From the NCBI RefSeq assembly GCF_020080835.1, contig NC_058158.1:24322305-24386304 (forward strand): a stretch of DNA of 64,000 nucleotides, written 5' to 3'. This DNA comes from Cotesia glomerata. Its lineage: Eukaryota; Arthropoda; Insecta; Hymenoptera; Braconidae. This document shows, one piece after another, positions 12,299 to 25,100 of the stretch; within the stretch, counting starts at the first letter, position 1, and each line of letters starts with the position of its first letter. The notes beneath the pieces were generated by a model, which was not told the origin of the DNA, did no database searches, and saw only the letters and a program-made list of their open reading frames with translations. The translations under genes and the position numbers were made by a program.

Positions 12299-12819
12299 TT
12301 TAAGTTTTTTTAATACTTTATATTTTTTTGCTTTAAAATAATTTTTGCTTATATATGTTATAACAGCTATTAAAAATTTGAAAATTATTTTTCTGATAAC
12401 AATTCTCAGTTATTATAAAAATTTTTCTGGAAATCAAAAATAAAAAAATATATATTTCAATAATTTACTATCTATTATTTTAATGAAATATTTTTTAATA
12501 TTATTGTATTTTTATACTACTTATTCCTGGACATTTACATATTATGTACATATGTGGGGTGTATCAAGAAAGCGCAAGCGCGCTTTTTGTCTCATATTAT
12601 CAAGTACGAATAGGGTTGTGTTCCTGGGCATATATACTGCCTGAAAGATTGACACAAATCGTCACGCGAGTAATGTTATCGATTGTATGGTAATTTATTC
12701 ATGTAAAACGATGGAGAAAGTCTTTGTTGAGTGGTCGTTTCAGACAGTACAGTTTTATATTGCGTTGAGTGCACAACGTTTAAAATAATTTAAACCCATA
12801 CAAGTTTTTACCCGTTTAA
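12299..12819. other. Intergenic F-box gene to Rab28
   Basis: This holds the F-box 3' UTR (AATAAA-like signals near 12440) and the Rab28 promoter/5' UTR. A short palindromic GC patch, AAGCGCAAGCGCGCTT, sits near 12570-12586. No coding sequence is seen. Confidence 0.5.
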
Positions 12820-13855
12820 ATGAACGAATTAGATGACGATTTAATAGAAAAACGACTGAAAGTCGTTTTAGTAGGAGATTCTGGTGCCGGCAAAGTAAGT
12901 TAAATTATTTTATTTTGTTTCGATTACGCGACAACAATTACATTAATAATTAAATAACTAAGCGATATAATAACAGTAGTAAATGTTGCTAAAAAATATA
13001 AAGAATTAAAATTATAGATTTTATTGTTCAGACAAGTATAGCAACAAGGTTTTGCAATGATGAATTTACAAGACAATACAGTCCAACAGCTGGAATTGAT
13101 TTTTTTATGAAAAATCTTTCTTTGGGTCCATATAAAAATGTTAATATTTTTGTATGGGATGTTGGTGGATTATCATTACGAGGAGCTATGTTGGACAAAT
13201 ACGTTTATTGTGCAGAGGTAATTAAATTATATTTATTAATATTTTATTATGACATTTCTACGATTTATTACCAATAATATCATTAAAAATAATAACTTAA
13301 ATCATTTATTTTAGATTATCCTATTAGTTTACGATGTTACCAATAGTTCAAGTTTTGAAATTCTTGATGAATGGATTGCTGTCATAAATGAAATAAATGA
13401 TAAACAAAAAGAAAATAAACCATTAATGGTAATTATTGGAAACAAATGTGATATGGATCATCAAAGAACTGTCAAACGAGATAAATCACATCGATATGCA
13501 GCAGAAAAAGGTTTTATTTATTATGACATGTCTGCACGAACTGGTGAAGCGGTAATTATTTTTTATTATTTTTATTACTACCTTTTATTAGCTTATTTAC
13601 TTTGATTAATGATAAATATTCGTTTCTCAGGTAGCTTTAACGATAGCAAATCTTGCTGCTAAAGTACTCGGTGTACAATTGACGAGAGTGGACCAAGATT
13701 TTCATAAACCAATTATTACAGCCGAAATCGGAGACACTGTTGATATGCCAACGATACAAAGAATTGTCAAAAGACATCCTACTAAGAAATCCATCTTGAA
13801 TAACAACTATCCAACTCTTCCACTATCCAAATCAACAGTATGCTCATTACAATAA
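12820..13855 (+). CDS. Rab28: Rab28-type small GTPase
   Basis: Exons 12820-12894, 13032-13217, 13315-13551 and 13631-13855: 75+186+237+225 nt, 240 aa, all junctions in phase 0. Rab28 is an atypical farnesylated Rab that cycles on vesicles and cilia with BBSome/IFT. Seen motifs: P-loop GDSGAGKT (residues ~19-26), DFF switch region, WDVGG (residues ~65-69) of the G3 box, LDKYVYCAE, LLVYDVTN, NKCD (G4), SAR (G5), and a C-terminal CSLQ CaaX box matching the CAVQ type of Rab28 rather than the double-cysteine of other Rabs. The residue after DVGG is leucine where Rab28 and most Ras-family proteins have the catalytic glutamine (human reads WDIGGQ). The ATG is the first in frame, with MNELDDDL before the beta-1 strand. 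No other candidate family fits as well. Confidence 0.9.
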
Positions 13856-14578
13856 TACATATGGTGTATTTACGTATATATATAGTTTCACAGTACCTTG
13901 TAAATTTTATAATTAATTATTTTAGCAAATTTTTTATGTGTGTAAATGTAAGGAAAAAAAATTATTTATGCAAATATATTAAATTTATTAAAAAATTTCG
14001 CATGAAAAAACGAAAGATGTATTGTAATTAATTAAAAAATTTTCAATTGAATTTTATAATAATAGTAAAGTGTAATTGATAAGAATATCTTGCAGTTATT
14101 GTTCTGATTTTTTATTTTCTAGAAAAGTAAGTAAAAATTAGCTGTTAAAAAAATGACTAGTTTTTAATGAAATTAGATTATAATTCGCATTTGATTGTTT
14201 AAACTTTATTATTGATTTGAAGCTTATTTAGTAAAACCGTTTAATTAACGTAAATTCTAAAGAAATTAAAAAAAAAAAAAAAACATTTTTCTTCATTGAA
14301 AATTAAAAAAAAACTAATTATAATAAGCAGAGTAAATTCTAAATTCTGTAAAAAATTGAAATAAGTAACCGATAACACATCGCCATCTATTATTAAACCT
14401 TAAGACCGTGTTTTCTATCATCTGAAAGAGGTTGACGCATTCCCTAGCAATTGGTTGAATAACATTTCATTTTGACCAATAGAATTAGTTGCTTTGAGGA
14501 TTAAAACTTCAGTTACACTTGAGAAATCTCCCTAAATTTTCATTATTTATTATTATTTACTTTTAAATTTATAAAAAT
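13856..14578. other. Intergenic Rab28 to mtIF2
   Basis: AT-rich Rab28 3' UTR with AATAAA-like motifs, and the upstream region of the mtIF2 gene. A short A-run lies at 14270-14283. There is no supportable ORF. Confidence 0.5.
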
Positions 14579-17500
14579 ATGGCGGCGTCGTTGGTGAGAG
14601 CATGCTTTAAATCATAGTAGGTATTTATGTAATCATTTACTCATAATTAAACAACTTCAGTGTCACTGTTTCTACAATAATCAATTTCCAACAATCGGGT
14701 AACTTTTATGCCCTTTGAACTGAAATTATTTTTTAATTTTCAATTCATAACCTAAGCTTTTGTCTAATAGTAATTTATTTGATATTTATACACAACGTTT
14801 GTAGTTAATATTTTCTCAACAGTCCATCGACAAGACTTTTGTCTGAGATTATTAAGAATGCCGATCGTTATGGAGATGCAAATAAATTTATTTATGTTAA
14901 AACATGCATTGAATGCAATTGCTATCATACAACACCAGCGTTTTTTAAAAGAAGGAAAACTCGAGAAGAAAAGGTAAATAAACATTTGAAAAAAAAAAAA
15001 AACTACTACTACTACTACTACTAAGAAGTATTAAATTATTAATTTCTATTCATGCAGGCACAAGGATTTACTCCAAAACCAAAGGCTACAATTAAACTGC
15101 CAGTTATTAATGTTTGGAAGAATATGACAGTAAGAGAATTATCTGAGTCTACTGGAAGATCAGTAAACGATGTTTTAGAAGCTATTTCTTACTTTGATGC
15201 TCAAAGATACAATAAAAATACTATTATTGAGGATAAACGAATCATATTTGGAGCAGTAGCTAAATTAGGAGCTAAATATAAAATCGTTCCTTCACCTCAT
15301 GAAGAGAAACAAGAAAGTAAGGATTGTGATGCCGTCAAAAGGTAAATTAAACGTGATAAAGTTTTTTCACAAAAGAGCCGATCCCAGCTGTTGCAGCTTC
15401 GTGAATTTCTGCTAAACATAGAAAAATTTAAGAAAAAACTGCTACTTGATAGATTATTTAATTATCTATTTTCTAGCAAAGCGTTTTTTACGAAATTTTG
15501 ATTTGTTTAAAGAAAAATTAATGAATCTGCAATAGTTTTGCTATTAGTGAGTGCAATAAAGATAGTACGGTTTCTCTCGATAATTGCAAGGAGAAAAAAA
15601 GATGGGACCCATCCTTAAGAGCTTAATGGCAGCAGTGTTTTCTAGAATATTAATAATCATTTTATTGTAGACCACCCCCAGATCCATCAATATGCATTAA
15701 AAGGCATCCAGTTGTAACAGTAATGGGCCATGTAGATCATGGCAAAACAACGTTATTAGATTCGTTACGACATACATCAGTAGTAAGCTCAGAATTTGGT
15801 GGAATAACTCAACATATAGGAGCTTTTAACGGTATATTATTACTATCATTATTTGTGTGTTTATCTATTAAATTTTGTTTAAATTTACAGTAACATTAGA
15901 TACTGGGGAAAAAATAACTTTTCTTGATACACCTGGCCATGCTGCATTTAGTGCTATGCGAGCTAGAGGTGCCCAAGCCACAGACATTGTTGTCCTCGTT
16001 GTAGCAGCAGATGATGGTGTTATGGAACAAACAATTCAAAGTATAAAAATGGCAAAAGAAGCTCAAGTGCCAATCATTGTTGCTATTAATAAAATTGATA
16101 AACCAGAAGCAGATATTGTAGGTAACGTTTTTACTATAATATTACCATTTTTTATGATAGCTTTTAGAATGATAATTTTATCTTTTTCTACATTATATCT
16201 AGAAAAGAACCCAGAATATGTTGGCTCAGCAAGGTATCCAAGTGGAAGCTCTTGGTGGTGAGGTACCGAGCGTCAATATTTCAGCATTAAAAGGATTAAA
16301 TTTGAAAGATCTGGTTGAAACGATAGTTGCACAAGCAGAAATTATGGATTTAAAAGGTGACCCAAAGGGACCTGTTGAAGGTGTTGTTATCGAAGTTTCT
16401 ACCGAAGTGGGTCGAGGTAAACTTGCTACTGCACTTATTCAACGTGGTACTTTACGAAAGGGAACTGTTCTTGGTAAAAAATAAGTCAACTTAATTTAAT
16501 TCATTTAGAAAATAATATTTTATTTAGTGTTAATAATTTAATTTAAAGTTTGTGGACTTGCGTGGGCTAAAGTAAGAGCAATGTTCGATCATGCAGCTAA
16601 TCCTGTTTCGGAAGCTAAATTATCCGATGCAGTTCAGATAATTGGGTGGCGAGAATTGCCATCAGTTGGCGAAGAAATTATTGAAGTTGAAGATGAACAA
16701 AGAGTTCATCTTGTTCTAAGATTTAGGAAAACTTTAGAGGATAAATTTAAAGCTGTTGAAGCACTGGAAGTTATAAAACAAAGACAGGCGGAGCATGAAA
16801 AAGTATGTAAAATTCAATATTATATAATGTTTTAAAAATTTTAATTTCTTATACTCTATAAATTATTATTTGAATTCAATTAATTTTCATAGGTATATAA
16901 AGTTCAGCTGCAGGAAAGAAGAGCCTTAGGAAGGTACAGGAAAAGCAGAGAACCTGGTCCGAGAAAAAAAGAAATACAGGATGACGATGGCATCCCAAGA
17001 TTAAACGTTTTAGTAAAAGGTGATGTCGTTGGTTCCGTTGAAGCTATATTGGATGTTTTTGATACGTATGGAGATGAAAATCGATGTCATCTAGATGTTG
17101 TTCATTATGGTATTGGCCCAGTATCCGAAGATGATGTCGAACTAGCTAAAGCTTTTGATGGTAAAATTTGCATTATATTTATATTATTTTTTACTTGTGT
17201 AAGTAATTTATTTATATTCATTTTCAATTTAGCTATCATTTATACTTTCAATGTTAATGCTCCAAAGAAAATTGAAGAACTTGCTAAAAAATTTAAGATA
17301 CCTATTCATTCCTATAAAGTTATCTACAAACTTATAGATGACATTAAGAATGAAATATGTAAAAAATTGCCGCCAGACCAGGTTGAAGAAAAATTGGGTA
17401 AGATAATAAGTTTTCTAAATAAAAATACATAACTTAAAACAAAACAATAAAAAACAACCATTAGATGTCAAATTAAGTAAATTAAACAATTTTTTTGAAG

Positions 17501-17909
17501 GTGAAGCTAATGTCTTGCAACATTTCGAAATAACGGAAAGAAAGAAAAAAGTGAATGTTGCTGGATGCCGTTGTACTGATGGAATCCTTAAGAAAGATGC
17601 ACATTTCAGAATTATAAGAAATCGTGAACAAATTTATGAAGGTAAGAGTAGTTATTATTATTTAAAATAATAGCTTAATCAATACAAAATTTTTGTATAA
17701 TGTAAAAAGATAATATTTTTTATTATTATTTGATAGGCAAAGTAAAAGAAATCAGGCATTTGAAAAGTGAAGTTAACAGTATCAAATCAGGAGTCGAATG
17801 CGGTTTGAGATTTGAAAATCCAGATGTTGTTGTGGAACCGGGTGATACAGTTATTTGCTATGTAATTCATGAAGTATCACCAAGTGTTAATTGGGATCCT
17901 GGTTTTTAA
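14579..17909 (+). CDS. MTIF2: Mitochondrial translation initiation factor IF-2
   Basis: Eleven exons: 14579-14616, 14823-14973, 15058-15341, 15671-15831, 15891-16117, 16203-16473, 16549-16802, 16893-17160, 17233-17397, 17501-17641, 17737-17909. The sum is 2133 nt, 710 aa, close to the vertebrate length. The product is the GTPase that brings formyl-Met-tRNA to the mitochondrial ribosome. The N-terminus MAASLVRACFKSYPSTRLLS is basic, hydroxylated and lacks acidic residues until later, as in a mitochondrial presequence. Then come an N-domain (KLPVINVWKNMTVRELSEST), G1 GHVDHGKTTLLD, G2 GGITQHIGAF, G3 DTPGH, G4 NKID, G5 SALKG, the beta-barrel with VEGVVIEV and GTLRKGTVL, IIGWRELPSVGEE, domain 3 LNVLVKGDVVGSVEAI, and the C2 domain ending VNWDPGF. 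Exon 1 is inferred from phase (TA|T makes Tyr-13); other starts would be short of a presequence. It is convergent with the oxygenase-fold gene at 19617. Confidence 0.92.
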
Positions 17910-19616
17910 TTTGTTTATTTAATTTATAATTTTTTTAGAAATGGAAAATAAAAAAAAATTTAGTACAAAATAATTTTGTTATTAAAAAAGTATACAAATT
18001 AATTTTTTTGGTCCTTTTAAAATTTAATCATCGGTAGACTTTTTACTAGAAGATAAATTAAGCTGAACAAGTCTGAAATTTATTATCGTAAAGTGCTTTT
18101 ATAAGTTGGACAATTCTAAGTCTGTTAACAAAGTATTATTAACATTAAGGCACAGAAATCTATTGACCGATGAATTTAAATAGCTTGGATAAATCTAATT
18201 CTACTGATTGAAGTTCTTTTGCACCTAGAGCATGTCTAAATATACTCTATTAATTTTTATTGTTAAAGCATGTGAACTGTTTATTCCAAGCAATTTTGTA
18301 ATTGAAATTCATTATTGTATTTAAAATATGTGTATTGTTCCTTCTAATTATTATTTTCAACTTTTCGAATGTAAATATTCTTAATTAAAATTTTATGTTA
18401 GAATTGTTTACTTGTCTGTGACAGTTGAATATTTTTTCTATAGCCTTACTGATCGATTAATATTGCACGACTCTTATTGCGAAGCATGAGCGAATGCTCT
18501 CCGATAGAAAAAAAAATTTTTTTTTAATACTTTTGTTAATCAAGCTGATTAGTGAAGAATTAAAAATAAATATATAGTTTGGATTTTAATAGAAAAGGAA
18601 CTTTCGATAAAAATATATGATGTAAAATTTTTGAATGTTTTATTGAATTATATCAATTACAGATATATAATTAAAAAATTTTGAATAAAATCAGCAGTAT
18701 AACAATTACTTTGAAACATCACCTATATAGTTAAGAATATCAAATCAAGTATAAAAATTTATAAATCCTGACGTGGTTATAAATCGATACAAGGCAATAA
18801 TTTAATTGATTTGTTATAGAGTCGTAAGATATACGTTTGAATTCATCGATAAAAGACGATTGATAATTCCTTTTACAAAGTAAATAAAAAAAAAAAAAAA
18901 TACGCTGAATTTTTAAGTACAAATTGATTAATCATTTATTATTGCTGGATATTCCAGACTGATACTTCGTGTACGCTTAATATATATCACGGTTTACCCG
19001 AACAGACGATAAACTCTCGTGGTCTTTTTTTTTTTTGATATTTAGTTAAAAAATAGGTAGAAGAATTAAAGTCAACTAATGAATAGGAAAAAAAAAATTA
19101 ATTAAAGAGATATATATATTAACGAAAGATTATTGGACGGTTCAATGAATCGGTTTCTCGACTCTAGTATATTTTTCATGGTCTCATTTATCTTCATTTC
19201 AGTTAAAAAAATATCAATTTTGTCGAAAATAATATTATTTAATTGATACTGGAAAAAAGATGTCAATGTTACGGAATTCAATAGATTTAAATGCATTACA
19301 ATTAATTATCTTTACCATTATTGAATCAATAGACCACGAAAGCCTAGAAAAAAAAATCATTTGCCGGATTATTAAATTTATACTATTCAGTCTATTGCGA
19401 TTGCTATTTATTATTAATCGCAGTTATAAAAATTCTAGCTACATAGTCAAATATTGACAATAGAGCTTAAAGAATCGAGAGAATAATAATAATAATAGTA
19501 ATAATAATTATTATAATAAGTGAGTTCTTGTTAATCGCAATCCCTTGATGGAAGTAACGTGATAGTTTTTTTAAATGGTAAGTAACACGCCAGGGAATTA
19601 TTGATTTTAATAATCA
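17910..19616. other. Convergent 3' intergenic region
   Basis: AT-rich sequence between the 3' ends of the mtIF2 gene (+) and the oxygenase-fold gene (-). Poly(A) signals for both are expected here. There are short A/T homopolymers (18505-18520, 18887-18900, 19027-19036) and an (AATAAT)-type tract at 19484-19520. No gene is seen. Confidence 0.5.
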
Positions 19617-22129
19617 TTAGGAAGCATAAGCTTCACGAAATCGACGTTGTAGATGATGATACGCCGATAGTACGCCACGTTTTTTTTTCTGAAGACGACA
19701 TAGCACCGGTTCTGGAGGTGGATTTAAGATTGATGTGTCCAATGCTTCAAATTCAACATTCTCATCAGGCTCAACACAAAATCCAAGTGTGTGACGACTA
19801 CGGGGACAGTGTTCTGGTACAACCACACGATGTTTTAATGACACCATCTGCTGATTGGTCCATCTGGCTAAAGCATCACCAGCACAAACCAGAATCCCTC
19901 CTGGAAAGTATCCTACTCGTGACCAACGCTCACTGTAGATTGACTTAACTTCAAACCCACTCTCGCAATCCTGCAATAATACAAAATAATTTAAAATACA
20001 AATTATTATAAAACATATAATGATGATGAGATCATTGGCTATAATTAAGTAATTAAGTCTACAAAGATACATTTATTAATCATAATTCCAATGTGATCTC
20101 ATGTGTCATCATCATATTGTCACACAGCTTGCCACAAGTAAACTTTTTAATATTTTTCATTAAATTGTAACATCTGCTATTTATTATATAATATCAATTA
20201 TAGATAAATGTACAAAGAGTATTTCATAACTTTGAAGACAAAAAAGTATAAAATAATGTTGCTCTCAATAAAATCTATAAGCTAAAAATTGTACATCACA
20301 AAAGATACGAATAAATTAATGATAATAATAACAATAAAATTGTAATAAAAAAATATACAAAAATAAAACTGTGTTAATTTTTTTACCATGGCCTACATCC
20401 ATTTGTAGTGTTGAAAGGGTCGAGCGAGTGACGTAACATCACCTTTATCTTATTGAAGGATAATTGATCATTTTGTATGATCAGTTTATTAAGTCAACAC
20501 TAATTAAGAAATTTATTTTGAAATCTATTAACAAAGAAAAGAAAAAAATATCTTTTTCTATTTGAATACTTATTACTTACTGAAATGAAAAATGAAAATG
20601 TGCCAGTTTCAGAGCTTGGTCCAAAGCGCATTTCACCACCCTTCACTGAATATGTGGGTGAGTAGCAAATCATTCGGAATGATGAATCATTGCCAGAATT
20701 AAGAAGATTGGTATGATTCTTCAGAAAATAATCTGATGGTTGCCCCAATCCAACAGCAATAGCCTATGCAATCATTCTTTCTTAGTTATACCTCATTTTT
20801 TTTTTTGAATGCATAACTAAGTGATGGCTTTTCAAAAAACAGAAAAAAAAACATACGACGAGAAGCCTTGTTGTAAGTACTTTGAAGTCGTCCACGAGAT
20901 TATCCACCGAGTTCCGGAACGTCGGGAGATCTTCATCTGGCAGAACAGTGTCTTTCCCGGATACAATGAACTCGTGTCTGGATTCCGTTTCTCTCAATGA
21001 TGGACCCCTGTAATTAATAATAATAATAATGATAAACAATTTATTAAATTTTTTTTTGTTTTAGCAAAGGACGAATTTATTTACTCTTCTGTTTTGATGT
21101 ATCCACTGTGTGAAGGTGCAACACATTCACATTTGGCACGAGATTGTTGAGGTAATCCACAAAAGTCATCCAAAGCTTGATACATGTCTTTTGTCTGCAA
21201 AAAAAAATCAATTTATCAAAAATTTTTATTTTTTTTAAATATTTATTTATCTTTACAATTACTATTCAGGAAATCGATTTATTGTATATTAACCATTGAG
21301 TATATATATTGATTGACGGATAAAAGTTCAAGGAATTAAAAGAGATTATAGTAGATAAATAATTCCTAAGCTCATGTTTCTCAATTTAATGTCTTGACAA
21401 CGAAAAATTTGATTAGTTTACTGTGAAAAGATATCGTAAAACGATTTGTAGTATTTTTCGGTATGGCATTAAAAATACATCCGTTTAATTTTATTTTATA
21501 CTCGAAGTATATAAAGTATAACACGTGGAGTGTAATTCAGTTAATACAAAAATAAAAATTATTTTCTGTTATAATTCTTGGTGCACGTTGTACGATGATG
21601 ATGATGGTTGACGAGGTCATTCATTTTATTTGTATTTTAAACAGTTGCAATACCAGCAGTAACATCAACACTCTTTATTGCATACATACGTTTTTATATT
21701 AAGATTCTTAGAATAACATAAAGGTAATACATGTATATCAAAGTTATATCCTGTAGATAGACTTTATGATAGGACAAAGACAAATCTTTAATTTTATTTA
21801 TTCTTTATCATATTTAACTGATAATGTGTGTATTATTACTTGTTATGTCTTCTCACTTATATTTAGTTTTTTAAATATAATAATATGTTGTCAACCTTTT
21901 TTTTAAATCTCTATAATTAAATGTGAATTCTTTTTATTCATGTTTGTATATCAGTTACTTAGATTTTGATTGCATAAAATTATCGAATCATTTTGCAATT
22001 GACAGCATCAATTGAAAATTAAAATATGCTAAATCAAAAAATATATTTCTATAGAAATTACTCATGAAAATTTCGTAATTTATATTTAATTTATACCCAC
22101 GTTTGAAATGCTTAAAGAACAATGAATAT

Positions 22130-22193
<64 letters not shown>

Positions 22194-25100
22194 TAATTCT
22201 TCTGTGCGTGTGTATGTCATTGAACTCTTCCTAAATGCCTGGACCGACTTTAATGAAATTTTTTGTGTGTGTTTCAATGAATTCGAGAATGGTTTATATT
22301 CACAATTCAATACACTGGAAAATGTTTGATTAATTAATTTTTTATTTACAAATTGCTGTTGATCTTGGAATAATTTACATCAGATTCTGGAAAATTTTGT
22401 GTTATTTTGTGAAAATAAATCATGTGCTAATTGAAATTCACATTGTAATAACGTTTCAATAAAAATTTTCATCAAAACGGTCCAAACTGTTACAGCTTAT
22501 TCAAAAAAGTTTAAAATTTTCGAATTCAAGACATGTACAGGACATTTTCTTTAATGTGTTATAGTCGAAATTAGGAGGAAGTTTGTTTCTAAATAATTAC
22601 AATTTTTTATATAAATTTCTGAACAATAACAATGTAAGTAAGTTTAACTATAAATAGTTAATAATTTACAAACTAGTCAAGTGCAGTTTAAAACAACTCA
22701 ATTTTGAAGTTCAATTATATTGTAAAAAATGAATATTCAATTGACTAACCAAACTTGCGCTAACGTAATTGATGATCACTAAATGATGGATTGATGAAAT
22801 AATCGAAAGTAAAATTAGATCGAGGTCGATATCGTAATTATTATCAGTATCATTGAATAATACCGTCTTTCATTATTTACAAAAAAGTCTGAAAAATATT
22901 TTCACCATATTATATTTAATAATAAGTTGAATAAAAATCTCAATTATTTGAATACACCTATTTTATATATAATTATATGTGATTGATTGAATATTTCTCT
23001 TGTATTTAACTCTTTAATTCTTCCATAATATAACTTTTTATAAGAAAAGCAATCTTTGAATTTATCAATGATAAGATAATTTTAAAAACCAGCGTAATTC
23101 TCAATGACCATCTGTATATCAACTACATTGTGAAAAAACGTCTATGAGACATGTGCATTCGTATGGGTATGTTATAACAATAATCATAGTAATTTATGTT
23201 CAATGTAATTGTTAACAAAGTTAATGTACAGCCAATGTAATAAACTTATCAGAGGACTTGAAACTCTAAAATTTCAACGGAAAATACACACATGCAGATA
23301 TATGAATACAGGCATATATAAATAGATATAAAGCCGGGTAAAAAATTTTTATACAATTATATAAAATTATACATAAATGAATACACAAAATTACATGTCA
23401 ATATTAGCGTAATATAAATTTATAAACTTTTTTATCATTTAATAATTTTTTTTAACATAATCTAACTGTTAATCATATTCAATTTACAGGCTTTTTAATT
23501 CATCTCAAGAAATTCTAAATATTTTCAAAATATTCAACATTTTGCAAACAAAGATTTAAAAAATTTGGGGAACGGTACCAAGCCAAAATTCAAATTTGGA
23601 TCTTCCGATTACTTGTCAGATTTTAATAATTCATTGTTTTTTTTATGTCTAATTTACTTATTTATTAAATGAACAATCAAATATTATTTAATTTTAGCTA
23701 TAATATACAATCATCAGTCATTTTAAAATAAACAATAATAATGATAACGAGATATTAAGTTAATAGTATTTGTTTAAATCTTTAAACCTTCTCTAATTTT
23801 TCGTTATTTTCTTGTATTGACAAAAGAAGCTTATGTAGGATAATATATCATTGCACTGATAAAAAAATTAACTTTATTCAAAGAAAAAAATTTTTTTTAG
23901 TTTGATTTTTTTAAATCAAGTAAAATAGATCTTGAACCAACTAAAATTTAATGAAAGAAAAAAAAATATCTTAGTTCAAGAACTTTTCTGCTTGATGATT
24001 CAAGACTGTAATTTTTAAAAATGATCTTAGTTTAAGATTTTTCTTTAGTCAAATTAATATTTTTCATCAGTGTACATGTTATAGTTATCGATTATTTCTC
24101 ACCATTCAGGTTGAAAAATAAATTTACACAATTATATAAAAATATATGTAGTTTTTAGTTATAAAGAACTATGCAATTTTATATATTACCATAAAATAAG
24201 ACAAAAGGTTATATATTATATATTATGTTCCATAGCTTCATATAATTATACAGCATTAGAGGTGATTATATGAAATTTTTTCTCGGATATAGTTTTCATG
24301 AATTTTTGATAATTTGCAGTTTTTAAAATATAATACTTAATAAACTTTACCTTTCTGAGAGAAACGCCATGATTGACAAGAATAGCGAAACCTTTTTTAG
24401 CTAAAGCCCGCACAAGTTTTGTGGAAACTTGTTTGGTGTGGATTCCTTTCGGTGTATTACCTGAAAACAAAAAAATTAATTTAATAAAAAATTAATTTAT
24501 CTATAAAAAAATAGTGCACAGACTGAAGTTAAATTTTCAATTATAAAGATTAATTTTAATTTTTATTTTATAAATATATAAAATATATATAATTTAGGGC
24601 ATTCCACGTCAAATTGACCACATTAAAAATTATAGAAATATATATCTAACGCATTCTATCTTGAATCAACCATTTTTTAATTGTCAAAACCCTGTGGTTT
24701 GTTTAAAAAAGGACGACTTAAAAAAATTTTTTTGTTGTTTTTGACGTAGTTTCTGAATGGTGTCTTCAATTTAATTTCAGAAAAAAAAAACTAGAAATAG
24801 AAAATGTGCCACCATGAAAAAATTTGAGTTGTAAAAAATATCAGTCTTATATACACCAAAAAAAAATTAAAAAAGATTGATCATTAATAAATTTTCGTTA
24901 TTTCTTAAAATCCGAAAACAAAGCAATGATGATAAATATATAAATAATTTTCTTTCAAGAACTACATTGAAAAACAAAAATTTTGAAAAAACAAATCTTC
25001 CCTATTAATCAATTTTTGAAAAAGTTATAGTTTATTGAAAAAAAAAAACCATTTTTTGAATTTGCAACTTTTTTTTTGGTAAGATAAAAAAATGAAAATT

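Noticed and set aside
14839..15024. Independent small gene starting at 14839
   Set aside because: The frame begins at TTG and is explained as mtIF2 exon 2 with in-phase splice sites on both sides.
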